DNA from: Brachybacterium faecium DSM 4810
GTDB taxonomy: Bacteria; Actinomycetota; Actinomycetes; Actinomycetales; Dermabacteraceae
Reading direction: 5' to 3'
Assembly (NCBI GenBank): GCA_000023405.1
Contig: CP001643.1
Span: 1,426,001-1,490,000, forward strand
Length of the DNA: 64,000 bases
Shown: positions 1-10,007 of the stretch, piece by piece
Position numbering within the stretch: the first letter of the stretch is position 1
Layout of the letters: each line of letters begins with the position of its first letter
Notes under the pieces: generated by a model
What the model was told of the DNA's origin: nothing
Database searches by the model: none
The model's input: the letters and a program-made list of their open reading frames with translations, nothing else
Made by a program: the position numbers and the translations under genes

Positions 1-339
1 GTCGACCTCGTTCGAGGGCAGCACCCGCACGGTGCCGGTCCGCGAGGTGAGGCTCAGCGAGCTCGGGCTGCCGAGCTGCGTGATCGCGGGGATCTCGGTG
101 TAGCCGCGCCCGGTGAGCCAGGTCGCGGTGGACAGCGCCGCCAGGGCCAGCACCACCAGGAGCACGGTCGCGCCGCCGACGAGCGTGACCAGCAGGCGCC
201 AGGGCCGGTCCCGGGCGTGCGAGGGGGACAGGCGCCGACCGGGCTCGATGAGCGGGTCCCGCGAGGGAGGCGGCTGCTGCGCCGAGGACGGCCGCTGGGG
301 CGGCGGCTGCCGCGGGACGGGTGGGATGGCAGTGCTCAT
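1..339 (-). CDS. membrane-anchored protein, C-terminus cut off by the window edge (possible DUF4097 type)
   Basis: The first 113 codons of a minus-strand gene are visible and the rest lies outside the window. The protein starts MSTAIPPVPRQPPP and has a proline/glutamine-rich cytoplasmic leader of about 45 residues. One hydrophobic segment follows (about residues 49-72, LLVTLVGGATVLLVVLALAAL). After it comes an extracellular stretch that reads SLSLTSRTGTVRVLPS, which resembles the beta-repeat start of DUF4097-type proteins (family assignment is inference). Its ATG overlaps the stop of the response regulator as ATGA, so it is the third gene of a translationally coupled operon with the kinase and regulator. 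Its position suggests it is an output or accessory envelope protein of that two-component system. Confidence 0.6.
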   Translation of the reverse strand, partial: MSTAIPPVPRQPPPQRPSSAQQPPPSRDPLIEPGRRLSPSHARDRPWRLLVTLVGGATVLLVVLALAALSTATWLTGRGYTEIPAITQLGSPSSLSLTSRTGTVRVLPSNEVD

Positions 340-989
340 CGTTCCTCCGACTCGAGGTAGCGCAGCACCGCCATGACGCGGCGGTTCTCGCCGTCCACCG
401 GCGGCAGGTCGAGCTTGGTCAGCAGCGAGGAGATGTGCTTCTCGACGCTGCCGGCGGAGACGAACAGGGTGTCGGCGATCGCCTGGTTGGAGCGTCCCTG
501 GGCCATCAGCGAGAGCACCTCCCGCTCGCGCGGGGTGAGGGTCTCGAGGGTGCGGCGGCGCCGCGACCGGACGAAGATCTGCTGGACCACCTCCGGGTCC
601 AGCCAGGTGCCGCCCTCGCCGACGTCGGCCACCACGCCGAGGAAGTCCTCGACATCGGCGACGCGGTCCTTGAGCACGTAGCCCAGCCCCCGCGGCGTAT
701 CGGCGATGAGATCGGAGGCATACCGCTCCTCGACGTACTGCGAGAGCACCAACAGCGCCACGTCCGGGTCCTGGCGGCGGATCCGCATCGCGGCGCGCAC
801 GCCCTCGTCGGTGAACGTCGGCGGCATGCGCACGTCGATCACCGCGAGGTCGGGGTGGTGGCGGGAAATGGCCCCGAGCAGCTCGCTGCCGTCGCCGACG
901 GCGGCGACGACCTCGTGCCCCGCCTCGGTCAGCAGCCGTTCGAGTCCTGCGCGCAGCAGCACGGCGTCGTCGGCGATCACGATCCTCAT
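336..989 (-). CDS. NarL/LuxR-family two-component response regulator
   Basis: A 217-residue response regulator. The N-terminal receiver domain begins MRIVIADDAVLLR with acidic pocket D7/D8 and the phospho-acceptor Asp52 in AVIDVRMPP. The conserved Lys lies in GYVLKDRV. The C-terminal LuxR-type helix-turn-helix (about residues 150-205) has the signature LTPREREVLSLMAQGRSN and the recognition helix VSAGSVEKHISSLLTKL. The start codon overlaps the kinase stop (ATGA) and the stop overlaps the next start (ATGA), so the three genes are one unit. It is expected to be phosphorylated by the upstream kinase and to act as a DNA-binding regulator. The target genes cannot be read from the sequence. Confidence 0.93.
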   Translation of the reverse strand: MRIVIADDAVLLRAGLERLLTEAGHEVVAAVGDGSELLGAISRHHPDLAVIDVRMPPTFTDEGVRAAMRIRRQDPDVALLVLSQYVEERYASDLIADTPRGLGYVLKDRVADVEDFLGVVADVGEGGTWLDPEVVQQIFVRSRRRRTLETLTPREREVLSLMAQGRSNQAIADTLFVSAGSVEKHISSLLTKLDLPPVDGENRRVMAVLRYLESEER

Positions 990-2320
990 CGAGGGACCTC
1001 CTGGGTGATGGGGCGGGGAAGGGACCGGCTCGCGGCCGGAGCGCTGGGCAGGGGGATCTGGGCGCGCAGGACGGTGCCGCCGGCGGGCGGGCTGCTCATC
1101 TCGAGCGCGCCGCCGGTGGCGCGGAGACGATCGGTGAGGCCGGCCAGCCCGGTGGAGAACCCGTCGCGGCGCACCTGGGCGCCGCCGCGGCCGTCGTCCT
1201 CGATCCGCAGGTGCAGCGCGTCAGCATCGCGGGAGACGGTCACGAGGGCGTGCGAGGCCTCGGCGTGCTTGGCGATGTTCGTCAGCGCCTCGGCGACCAC
1301 GAAGTACGCCACCGCCTCGCGCTCGCGATCCAGCATCGGGGCGCCGGCCGGGCCCAGGTCGACATCGAGCTCGACGGGGACCCGGGACCGGGCGGCGAGC
1401 GCCGAGAGCGCCGCGTCCAGGCCCCGGTCGGTGAGCACCGCGGGATGGATGCCGCGGGCGAGCTGGCGCAGATCCGTCATGACGGCCTTCGCCTCCCCGT
1501 GCGCCTCGGCGACCAGGTGCTCGGCGCGGTCGGGATCCGCGCGGATCGCCTGGCGCGCGATGCCGAGGGTCATCGCCAGGTTCACCAGGCGCGGCTGGAC
1601 GCCGTCGTGGAGATCGCGCTCGATGCGCAGCCGCTCCTGGGCGGCGGCGTCGACCGCGCCCTGGCGGCGCTCGGCGAGCTCGGCGACCTGCTCGCGCAGG
1701 TCATCCTCGGAGCCGGAGAGCAGGCCGCGTGCGAGCCCGCGATCGGCCAGCGCGCCCAGAAGCAGCATCACGACCGCCAGCAGCACGCAGGTCGAGGAGA
1801 TCGCCCCGAGGGCCCAGCGGGAGAGCTCGAGGCCGCCCAGCTCGAGCGGGCCGTGCACGAAGGCGAGTTCCGCACCGGTCCAGCCGCCCCACAGCAGCAC
1901 CACGAAGGCGAGGAAGAACAGCCCGGAGATGAGCATCGCGAGGTGATGGTGGAGCACCCCGCGCCAGAACGCGCCGGTGCCCAGCTCGAACCAGCGGTTC
2001 TGCAGCCAGCCCGCCACCCCCGTGCGCCAGGAGCGACGCCGCGCCGGCAGGATCACCTCGAGCCCGTGGATCGCCACCGCGCGGCGCTGCTCGATGCGCA
2101 CGGCCAGCTGCATGATCAGCAGCCAGGGGACCAGCAGCAGCAGACCGCTGCCGAGGGCGGGAAGGGCGCTGATCCCGCTGATGACCAGGAAGAGGCTGAT
2201 CCAGAACCAGGTGCACAGCAGCAGCCCGCCCACCGCCACCGAGGCGATCGAGGCAGGGGTGAGCCGAGGGCGCGGGGGCGTCTCGGGCCCGGCCGGAGGC
2301 CGGGCGAGGGTGTCGTCCAT
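986..2320 (-). CDS. membrane sensor histidine kinase (HisKA_3/NarX type)
   Basis: A 444-residue kinase, starting MDDTLARPPAGPE. I chose this ATG because a TACTGT element sits six bases upstream and no Shine-Dalgarno is present; longer in-frame starts would run into the divergent regulator's promoter. The N-terminal half holds about four hydrophobic segments with basic loops between them, a sensor module with no obvious extracellular domain. The dimerisation/phosphoacceptor motif is RIERDLHDGVQ near residue 250. The ATPase domain has the N box EALTNIAKHAEA and the G1 motif EDDGRGG. It is coupled to its regulator by an ATGA overlap. The signal is unknown; kinases with this layout in actinobacteria often respond to envelope stress (inference). 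Confidence 0.9.
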   Translation of the reverse strand: MDDTLARPPAGPETPPRPRLTPASIASVAVGGLLLCTWFWISLFLVISGISALPALGSGLLLLVPWLLIMQLAVRIEQRRAVAIHGLEVILPARRRSWRTGVAGWLQNRWFELGTGAFWRGVLHHHLAMLISGLFFLAFVVLLWGGWTGAELAFVHGPLELGGLELSRWALGAISSTCVLLAVVMLLLGALADRGLARGLLSGSEDDLREQVAELAERRQGAVDAAAQERLRIERDLHDGVQPRLVNLAMTLGIARQAIRADPDRAEHLVAEAHGEAKAVMTDLRQLARGIHPAVLTDRGLDAALSALAARSRVPVELDVDLGPAGAPMLDREREAVAYFVVAEALTNIAKHAEASHALVTVSRDADALHLRIEDDGRGGAQVRRDGFSTGLAGLTDRLRATGGALEMSSPPAGGTVLRAQIPLPSAPAASRSLPRPITQEVPR

Positions 2321-2478
2321 ACCCTGACAGTAGGCCTCCGGGGCGCCGTGCTCCCACCGTGCCCACCCTCCGCCCGGGCGGGGGAAAACCCCCGCAGCGC
2401 CCGCTCCGTGACACAGATCCATCCCGCCCGGCGCGCGAAGGACCCGGCCCGAGCGCGCGGATGCGGTTCAATGGGCTC

Positions 2479-3666
2479 ATGAGCAGTGACGCCCCTTCTT
2501 CCGACGAGACCACCGACCCCTCCTCCCGCGCCGCGGCCCCGCGCCCCGGGGACGGGAGCAGCGGCCAGACGGTCGAGCACCTCGAACGGACCGCCTCCGC
2601 GCCGACCGGCGACGGCCAGGACCGCGGCACCCTGCGGGACATCGCGAACTCCCTGGGCATCTCCAGCGCCGTGGCGCTGCGTGCCCTGCGCGGCGCGGAC
2701 GAGATCAAACCCCAGATGGTGCACCGGGTGCGGGAGGCCGCCGAGCGGCTGCACTTCCCGCTCGAGGAGCTCAGCGAGGAGACCGAGCACCGCGGGGTCG
2801 TCGCCGTGCTCGTGAACACGATGCGCAACACCTGGATCTCCGATCTGGTGCGCGCGATCCGCATCGAGCTGGCCGCCACCGGGCGCACGGCCGTGGTGGT
2901 CCCGACCCGTCGCCGCATCCCCGAGCACCCCGTCGCCGCGGACACCGACGCGATCGAGGACCTGGTGCGGCTGGGAGTCGACGGCTTCCTCATGATCTCC
3001 GACCTCGCCGACATGGAGCACGTGCTCGAGTGCACGGGCAACCGGCCCTTCGTGGGGATCGGCTGTTCGCGCAGCTTCACCGGCCGCTTCGACACGGTCC
3101 GCATCGACGACGAGGTGGGCCAGGGCCTGCTCGTCGACCACCTGGTGAGCCTCGGCCACCGCGAGATCGCCCACGTGGGCGGGGTGGGGGCGGCCGTCGC
3201 CCGCGAGCGCGCCGAGGCCTTCCGCGCGGCGATGGAGCGTCACGGCCTCGGGGAGGAGGCCCGCGTCGAGCCCGGCGACTTCACCGAACAGGTGGGGCAG
3301 ACGGCCGGTTCGATGCTGCTGCGGGGCAGCCGCGTGCCCACCGCCGTCACCTGCGCCAACGATGTCACTGCGGTCGGTGTGCTCTCCGCCGCCCGCGACG
3401 CGGGCTTCTCCGTGCCCGAGGAGCTCGCGGTGGCCGGCTACGGCAACACCTCCCTGGCCTCCTCGGGGGTCTCCCAGCTCACCAGCGTCGACCCCAACTC
3501 GGATCGTCTCGGAGCGCTCGCCGCCCAGTTCCTCGTCGAACGCGTCTCGGGCCATGAGGGGCCGACCCGCGACGTGGCCGTCGCCCCGTCGATGGTGGTG
3601 CGCCGCACCACGTCGGCGGGCCCCCGCCCCGAGACCACCAAGCGCAAGCGCATCTCGGTCGACTGA
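2479..3666 (+). CDS. LacI-family transcriptional regulator
   Basis: A 395-residue LacI/GalR-type regulator. An unusually long N-terminal tail of about 50 Ser/Pro/Ala-rich residues precedes the helix-turn-helix (GTLRDIANSLGISS then AVALRALRGADEIKPQ). The recognition helix departs from the usual T-V-S-R-A-L pattern. The rest is a type I periplasmic-binding fold (GVVAVLVNTMRNTW, HREIAHVGGVGA, TAVTCANDVTAVGVL). The start was placed at MSSDAPSSDE because a TTCAAT -10-like element lies six bases upstream, which suggests a leaderless mRNA. It is divergent from the kinase operon across 158 bp and has no obvious catabolic partner next to it, so its ligand is unknown. Confidence 0.88.
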   Translation: MSSDAPSSDETTDPSSRAAAPRPGDGSSGQTVEHLERTASAPTGDGQDRGTLRDIANSLGISSAVALRALRGADEIKPQMVHRVREAAERLHFPLEELSEETEHRGVVAVLVNTMRNTWISDLVRAIRIELAATGRTAVVVPTRRRIPEHPVAADTDAIEDLVRLGVDGFLMISDLADMEHVLECTGNRPFVGIGCSRSFTGRFDTVRIDDEVGQGLLVDHLVSLGHREIAHVGGVGAAVARERAEAFRAAMERHGLGEEARVEPGDFTEQVGQTAGSMLLRGSRVPTAVTCANDVTAVGVLSAARDAGFSVPEELAVAGYGNTSLASSGVSQLTSVDPNSDRLGALAAQFLVERVSGHEGPTRDVAVAPSMVVRRTTSAGPRPETTKRKRISVD

Positions 3667-3732
3667 CCGGGGCGCCGCCCGCACCATCCCGTGCTCCTGC
3701 GAACGCTCTTCTCCCTGCGATAGGCTCCGACC

Positions 3733-4215
3733 ATGATCAACACCACGAACGACCCGAGCACGCCGCCCACCCAGCGGTCCATCGGCGAGCTCGTCCAGTC
3801 CATCCGCGACGAGCTCCTCGGTGTCGTCCACCATGAGATCGACATTGCGAAGAAGGAGGTCACCGCCCTCGCGGTCAAGGCCGGCATCATCGCCGCCTGC
3901 GCGGCGGTGCTGCTGTTCCTCCTGCTCTCCGCCTGGGTGATGCTGCTGTTCGCAGCGGCCACCGGGCTCCAGGCCCTGGGGCTGCCGTACTGGGGCGCCT
4001 TCCTCATCGTCGCGGGCGTGTTCGTCGTGATCGGCGCGATCCTCGGACTCGTCGCGTTCCTGGTGTCGAAGAAGCTCAAGGCCCCCGAGACCACCATCGA
4101 GACCGCACAGTCCGCGGTCCAGGCGGTCCAGGGCAAGCGGCGCCAGAACGCCGTCTCCTACGACGACACCTTCGAAGAGCTCTACGGCAAGCAGGTCAGC
4201 GCCCGCACCGACTGA
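3733..4215 (+). CDS. phage holin-X/DUF1469-like membrane protein
   Basis: A 160-residue protein of the actinobacterial holin superfamily III type. It has a short polar N-terminus, an amphipathic helix (SIGELVQSIRDELLGVVHHE), two hydrophobic segments around residues 50-80 and 90-115, and a charged C-terminal tail. These proteins are usually chromosomal and not part of a prophage; nothing phage-like surrounds this one. The start is preceded by TAGGCT six bases upstream and no ribosome-binding site, so a leaderless transcript is likely. Its cellular role is not established. Confidence 0.75.
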   Translation: MINTTNDPSTPPTQRSIGELVQSIRDELLGVVHHEIDIAKKEVTALAVKAGIIAACAAVLLFLLLSAWVMLLFAAATGLQALGLPYWGAFLIVAGVFVVIGAILGLVAFLVSKKLKAPETTIETAQSAVQAVQGKRRQNAVSYDDTFEELYGKQVSARTD

Positions 4216-4316
4216 GCGGCGCGGCCCTGCCGCCCCGGGCCGCCCCCGAGGGCCGGCGCGCGCCCGGCTGCGCGCCGCGTGCCGTTTGCCGCTCCGCGGG
4301 GCAGTACCCTGGGCAC

Positions 4317-5762
4317 GTGACTCTCCACCTGCACGACACCGCCACCCGCACCACCGCGCCGTTCACCCCGGTGCAGCCGGGGGCGGTGTCGTTGTACGTC
4401 TGCGGACCGACCACACAGGGGGATCCCCACCTGGGGCACCTGCGCACCTTCCTCGCCTTCGACGTGCTGGTGCGGTGGCTCGAGCGCAGCGGGTACGAGG
4501 TCGCGCACGTCCGCAACGTCACCGACATCGACGACAAGATCCTGGTGAAGTCCGCCGAGGCGGACGCGGCATGGTGGGCCTGGTCGCTGCGGTTCGAGCG
4601 GGAGTTCCAGGACACGCTCGACCGGATCGGGAACCGCCGCCCCACCTACGAGCCGCGCGCGACCGGCCACGTGCCGGAGATGATCGCGCTCATGGAGCGG
4701 CTCATCGAGCGCGGCCACGCCTACGCCGACGGCGCCGGTTCGGTCTACTTCGACGTGGCCTCCCATCCCGGCTACGGCGCGCTGACCCGCCAGTCCCTCG
4801 AGGACATGCAGGACGCGGGCGAGGAGATGGAGCCCGGCAAGCGGGACCGCCACGACTTCGCGCTGTGGAAGGCCGCCAAGCCCACCGAGCCGGAGACCGC
4901 CTCCTGGGACACGCCCTTCGGGCGCGGCCGGCCGGGCTGGCACCTCGAGTGCTCGGCGATGGCCCGCAAGTACCTGGGTGAGAGCTTCGACATCCACGCC
5001 GGCGGCCTCGACCTGCGCTTCCCCCACCACGAGAACGAGCAGGCGCAGTCCCATGCCGCCGGGTACGGCTTCGCGCAGCGCTGGATGCACTCCGGGATGG
5101 TCACGGTGGACGGGATGAAGATGGGCAAGAGCCTGGACAACTTCGTCACCGCCGCCCGTGCCCTGGCCGAGCATCCCGCGCCGGCGGTGCGGCTGGCCCT
5201 GGTCAGCGGCCATTACCGCGCCACGGTCGAGTACAACGCGACCGCGATGCGGGAGGCGGAGACGGTGTGGGAGCGTTTCCGGGCCACGGCCGCGCGGGCG
5301 GCCGAGCGCCTCGAGGGCGCACCGCTCGCCGCGGCCGAGGCCCCGCTCGCGGACGTCGAGCTGCCGGCGGAGTTCACCGCTGCGATGGATGACGACCTCG
5401 CGGTCCCCGAGGCCCTCGCCGTCGTCCACCGCGAGCAGGCCGCGCTGAACACGCTGCTGGCCGCGCCCGGGACCGCGCCGTCCGCGGAGGTCACGAGCTC
5501 GCTCGGGCGGCTGCGGGCCATGCTCGACGTGCTGGGGCTGGACCCGCTCGGCGCGCAGTGGGGGCAGGACCAGGGCGTCTCCGGCGCCGAGCACGCGGCG
5601 CTGGACGCGCTGATCTCCAGCCAGCTGGCCGCCCGGGAAGCGGCCCGCGCCGAGAAGGACTGGGCCCGGGCGGATGCGCTGCGTGATGCGCTGACGGCCG
5701 CCGGGATCCGCATCGAGGACGGGCAGGACGGCGCCCGATGGACCCTCGAGACACGAGACTGA
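4317..5762 (+). CDS. cysS: cysteinyl-tRNA synthetase
   Basis: A 481-residue class I aminoacyl-tRNA synthetase that charges tRNA-Cys. Visible are the zinc-ligand/substrate motif LYVCGPTTQGDPHLGH (HIGH signature HLGH at about residue 40), the zinc motifs ECSAM and HHENE, and the signature KMGKSLDNF near residue 268, a normal KMSKS variant. A full C-terminal anticodon-binding region follows (about residues 310-480), which separates it from the shorter mycothiol ligase MshC. It starts at GTG, six bases after TACCCT (leaderless type). rlmB follows after 20 bp, a conserved actinobacterial pair. Confidence 0.95.
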   Translation: MTLHLHDTATRTTAPFTPVQPGAVSLYVCGPTTQGDPHLGHLRTFLAFDVLVRWLERSGYEVAHVRNVTDIDDKILVKSAEADAAWWAWSLRFEREFQDTLDRIGNRRPTYEPRATGHVPEMIALMERLIERGHAYADGAGSVYFDVASHPGYGALTRQSLEDMQDAGEEMEPGKRDRHDFALWKAAKPTEPETASWDTPFGRGRPGWHLECSAMARKYLGESFDIHAGGLDLRFPHHENEQAQSHAAGYGFAQRWMHSGMVTVDGMKMGKSLDNFVTAARALAEHPAPAVRLALVSGHYRATVEYNATAMREAETVWERFRATAARAAERLEGAPLAAAEAPLADVELPAEFTAAMDDDLAVPEALAVVHREQAALNTLLAAPGTAPSAEVTSSLGRLRAMLDVLGLDPLGAQWGQDQGVSGAEHAALDALISSQLAAREAARAEKDWARADALRDALTAAGIRIEDGQDGARWTLETRD

Positions 5763-5782
5763 GCAGGACTGAGGAGACGCCG

Positions 5783-6745
5783 ATGGCAGGGAACAGCGCG
5801 CGCCGCGGAGCGGTGCGCAAGAGCAAGAAGGGCGCGACCGTCGGATCCGGCGGTGTGCGCCGTCGAGCGCTCGAGGGCCGCGGGCCGACGCCGAAGGCCG
5901 AGGACCGCCCCGCCCACAAGGCGTACAAGGGCGGTGCCTCCGGTGGCGGGCCGCGCCGCGGCGGAGGCGGCAAGGGGGCCCGCAAGGCCCCCGGGAGCGA
6001 CCAGGTCGCCGGCCGCAACGCCGTGCTGGAGGCGCTGCGGGAGGACGTGCCGGCCACGCAGCTGACCGTGATGGTGCGTCTGGACGCCGACGAGCGGGTG
6101 CGCGAGATCATGCGTCTGGCCACCGCGCGCGGCCTGCCCGTCGCCGAGGCCTCCCGCACCGACCTGGACCGCATGACGGACCACTCCGTGCACCAGGGGG
6201 TGGCGCTGACGATCCCGCCGTACGAGTACGCAGACGTGCAGGACCTGCTGCGCATCGCCGAGGAGCGCTTCGAGCCGCCGCTGCTGGTGGCCCTGGACGG
6301 CATCACGGACCCCCGCAACCTGGGCGCCATCCTGCGCTCCGCCGATGCTTTCGGCGCGCACGGCGTGATCCTGCCCGAGCGTCGCAGCGTCTCGATGACC
6401 GCGAGCGTGTGGAAGGTCGCCGCCGGCGCGGCCGGCCGGGTGCGCGTCGCCCAGGTCACCAACCTCAACCGGACCCTCACCGCGCTCAAGGAGCAGGACG
6501 TCTTCGCGCTCGGCCTCGACGCGGAGGGTGACGTCACCACGCGCGGGCTCGAGCTGGGCACCCAGCCGGCCGTGCTGGTGGTCGGCGCAGAGGGCAAGGG
6601 CCTCTCGCGGCTGGCCCGCGACATCTGCGACCAGGTGGTCTCGATCCCGATGGGCGGGCGCGCCGAATCGCTGAACGCCTCGGTCGCCGCGGCGATCGCG
6701 CTCTACGAGATCTCCGGCGTGCGGGAGCGCCAGGGCCTGGGCTGA
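5783..6745 (+). CDS. rlmB: 23S rRNA (guanosine-2'-O-)-methyltransferase RlmB
   Basis: A 320-residue SpoU-family RNA methyltransferase, expected to methylate the 2'-O of G2251 of 23S rRNA. The first about 75 residues are basic and glycine-rich (GGGPRRGGGGKGARK), a disordered extension common in actinobacterial homologues. Then come the substrate-binding domain (AGRNAVLEALRE) and the knotted catalytic domain, with motif 1 LVALDGITDPRNLGAILRS, motif 2 LVVGAEGKGLSRL and motif 3 IPMGGRAESLNASVAAAI. A GAGGAG ribosome-binding site lies seven bases before the ATG. Its 3' end overlaps the convergent yczE-like gene by 43 bp. Confidence 0.94.
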   Translation: MAGNSARRGAVRKSKKGATVGSGGVRRRALEGRGPTPKAEDRPAHKAYKGGASGGGPRRGGGGKGARKAPGSDQVAGRNAVLEALREDVPATQLTVMVRLDADERVREIMRLATARGLPVAEASRTDLDRMTDHSVHQGVALTIPPYEYADVQDLLRIAEERFEPPLLVALDGITDPRNLGAILRSADAFGAHGVILPERRSVSMTASVWKVAAGAAGRVRVAQVTNLNRTLTALKEQDVFALGLDAEGDVTTRGLELGTQPAVLVVGAEGKGLSRLARDICDQVVSIPMGGRAESLNASVAAAIALYEISGVRERQGLG

Positions 6746-7452
6746 TCGTCGCCCGGCGCCGGCAGGGCCTTCCCGCCCACGGTGCGCACGGGGATCGTCA
6801 CCAGCGGCAGGGTGAGCTGGATGACGGGCCCGAGCCCGATCGCGTACACCACGGTGGCCGCGCCGAGGGGGCCGCCGAGCGACCATCCGGTGAGCAGCAC
6901 GATCACCTCGAGGACGATGCGCACCGGGCCGACGGGCCGCCTCAGCACCCGGCCGAGACCCGTCATCAGGCCGTCGCGGGGCCCGGCGCTGAGCTGCGCG
7001 CCGATGTAGACGGCGCCGCTGACGCCGTTGAGGAGCACCCCCAGCAGCATCATCGCCACGGCGAGGGGGAGGCCGCGGGCCTCGGGCAGCACCAGCATGC
7101 CGAGGTCGAGGCTCACCCCCACCCAGATCGAGTTCGCGATGGTGCCGATCCCGATCCGCTCCCGCAGCGGGAACCACAGCAGCAGCACCACGAAGCTCAC
7201 GCTGATGCTCACCGTCCCCACGGTGAGCCCGAGACGCTCCGCGATCGCGGCGTGGAGGACGTCCCAGGGTGCCCCGCCGAGCCCCGAGCGGAGCAGCATC
7301 GCCAGGGAGAACCCGAAACCGCTCAGGCCCACCATCATCTGCAGCAGCCGCAGCGGCAGCCGGTCCACGCGCAGCTGATCGCGCAGCGAGAGGTTGTCGA
7401 GGCGGGCCGGGCCGCGCCGACCGGTGCGGGGCGGGGGACCAGCACGGCGCAT
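6703..7452 (-). CDS. YczE/YitT-like integral membrane protein
   Basis: A 249-residue protein with a basic N-terminus followed by about five hydrophobic segments. It contains the family-typical sequences SLAMLLRSGLGGAPWDVLH, GTIANSIWVGVSLDLGM, and GAQLSAGPRDGLMTGL. YczE-like proteins are predicted multi-pass membrane proteins of unknown transport or regulatory role. The start has an AGGAG site about nine bases upstream. The gene ends with a TAG inside the rlmB coding region, so the last 14 codons are encoded antisense to rlmB. Confidence 0.78.
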   Translation of the reverse strand: MRRAGPPPRTGRRGPARLDNLSLRDQLRVDRLPLRLLQMMVGLSGFGFSLAMLLRSGLGGAPWDVLHAAIAERLGLTVGTVSISVSFVVLLLWFPLRERIGIGTIANSIWVGVSLDLGMLVLPEARGLPLAVAMMLLGVLLNGVSGAVYIGAQLSAGPRDGLMTGLGRVLRRPVGPVRIVLEVIVLLTGWSLGGPLGAATVVYAIGLGPVIQLTLPLVTIPVRTVGGKALPAPGDDQPRPWRSRTPEIS

Positions 7453-7503
7453 GGCGGGGTGGGCTCCTCTCAGGAGTCGGAGCTCAGCGGTCCGAGGTCG
7501 GGG

Positions 7504-8745
7504 TCAGGAATTGAAGATCGGCAGCGCCGAGGTCTCGGTCGTCACCAGGGACTTCTCATCCGGTCGGTGGATCAGCACGTTGAGGATGTAGTGGCGCACG
7601 GTCTCGTCGAAGCTGACGTCGTGCCCGCTCTGCTCCGACAGGAACCACTTGTGCTCGAGCACCTCGTGGAAGAACTCCGGCGGCTCGAGCTTGGAGCGCA
7701 TCGAGCGGGGGACCGCCCGCACCACCGGCTCGTACTGCTGCTTGAGCCACTCGTGCGCGACGAACTCCTCGTCCTCGAGCTGCTGCTCGGTGTCGGCGCG
7801 GTACTGGTCGAGGTCGTTGAGCAGGCGTCGGGCCTGGTTCTCCTGCGCGTCGATGCCCGTCAGCCGCATCAGGCGCCGCGCGTGGTGGCCGGCGTCGACG
7901 ACCTTCGGCATGATCGACAGGGTGGTGCCGTCGAGGTCGGTGGTGATCTCCAGCTCGCCCACGTCGAAGCCGAGCGCGTTGAGCTTCTCGATCCGCTCCG
8001 AGACCCTCCATCGCTCGTCGGCGGAGAACCGCTCGCGCGAGGTGAGGGCGTCCCACAGCTCCTCGTAGCGGGAGATGAGGTCGTCGCCCACCTCGACCGG
8101 ATCCGCTTCCGGGTCGAACATCTCGCCGGCCTGCAGGTCCATCAGCTCTCCGATGATGTTGGTGCGGGCCAGGTCGAGGTCGTACTGCCGCTGGCCGGTG
8201 GTGAGCTGCTCGTGCAGAGACCCGGTCTCGACGTCGACGAGGTAGGCGGCGAACGCGCCGGCGTCACGGCGGAACAGGGTGTTCGACAGCGACACGTCGC
8301 CCCAGTAGAAGCCGTTCAGGTGCAGGCGCACCAGCAGCACCGCCAGCGCGTCGAGCAGGCGATGGGCGGTGTCCTGGCGCGAGACCTGGCTGAACACGCC
8401 CCGGTAGGGGAGCGAGAACTGCAGGTGCCGGGTGATCAGCACGGCATCGAGCGGTTCGCCCTCGGGGGTGCTGCGGCCCGAGACCACGGCGAAGGGCTCG
8501 ACGGCCGGGACGTCCATGCGGCCCAGCACCTTGAGAGTCTCGTACTCGCGCTGCGCGAGCGTGTGGGAGATCTCCTTGATCGCGAGGACCCGCCCCGAGA
8601 CGCGCACGAAGCGCACGACGTGACGGGAGATGCCGCGGGGCAGGGCGGCGAGGATCTCTTCGGGCCACTGCTCGAGCGGCTTCTCCCAGGGCAGGTCCAG
8701 CAGGGCCGGATCGGCGCGGGACGCGGTGATCTCCAGGGGTGCCAT
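7504..8745 (-). CDS. DUF4032 protein with kinase-like N-terminal domain
   Basis: A 413-residue protein conserved in actinobacteria. The N-terminal half looks like a degenerate lipopolysaccharide-kinase/protein-kinase fold. It has AIKEISHTLAQREYE (possible ATP-site lysine and glutamate), YWGDVSLSNTLF (D and N spaced as in an H-x-D-x4-N catalytic loop) and YLVDVETGS (metal-binding-like Asp). The C-terminal half (about residue 250 on) is the DUF4032 region with HEWLKQQYEP and EFFHEVLEHKWFLSEQ. The start was chosen at MAPLEITAS, six bases after a GACAAT element; an AGGAG further upstream leaves some doubt. Kinase activity is inference only. Confidence 0.78.
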   Translation of the reverse strand: MAPLEITASRADPALLDLPWEKPLEQWPEEILAALPRGISRHVVRFVRVSGRVLAIKEISHTLAQREYETLKVLGRMDVPAVEPFAVVSGRSTPEGEPLDAVLITRHLQFSLPYRGVFSQVSRQDTAHRLLDALAVLLVRLHLNGFYWGDVSLSNTLFRRDAGAFAAYLVDVETGSLHEQLTTGQRQYDLDLARTNIIGELMDLQAGEMFDPEADPVEVGDDLISRYEELWDALTSRERFSADERWRVSERIEKLNALGFDVGELEITTDLDGTTLSIMPKVVDAGHHARRLMRLTGIDAQENQARRLLNDLDQYRADTEQQLEDEEFVAHEWLKQQYEPVVRAVPRSMRSKLEPPEFFHEVLEHKWFLSEQSGHDVSFDETVRHYILNVLIHRPDEKSLVTTETSALPIFNS

Positions 8746-8853
8746 GACGACATTGTCTCCTGTGCCGGGGCGCTGCGCCCACTCGGGGCGAGATTTCACG
8801 TCTTCTCGACGGGAAGGTCACCTCGGGTGCACGGGTGCAGGGCCCGGATGACG

Positions 8854-8889
8854 GCGACGGGCGCCCGGCGGAAGCCGGACGCCCGTCGC
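8854..8889 (-). terminator. hairpin terminator downstream of the sugar ABC ATPase gene
   Basis: A 16-bp near-perfect inverted repeat (GCGACGGGCGCCCGGC and GCCGGACGCCCGTCGC) with a GGAA loop lies 17 bp past the stop of the minus-strand ATPase gene. There is one mismatch and no T tract, as is common for high-GC actinobacterial terminators. Confidence 0.7.
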
Positions 8890-8906
8890 GCTGTGAAGCG
8901 GGACGC

Positions 8907-9992
<1,086 letters not shown>

Positions 9993-10007
9993 GGTGGTTC
10001 TCCTTCA

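Noticed and set aside
3733..4215. Prophage remnant because of the holin-X-like protein
   Set aside because: No other phage gene is near; this family is a normal chromosomal component in actinobacteria.
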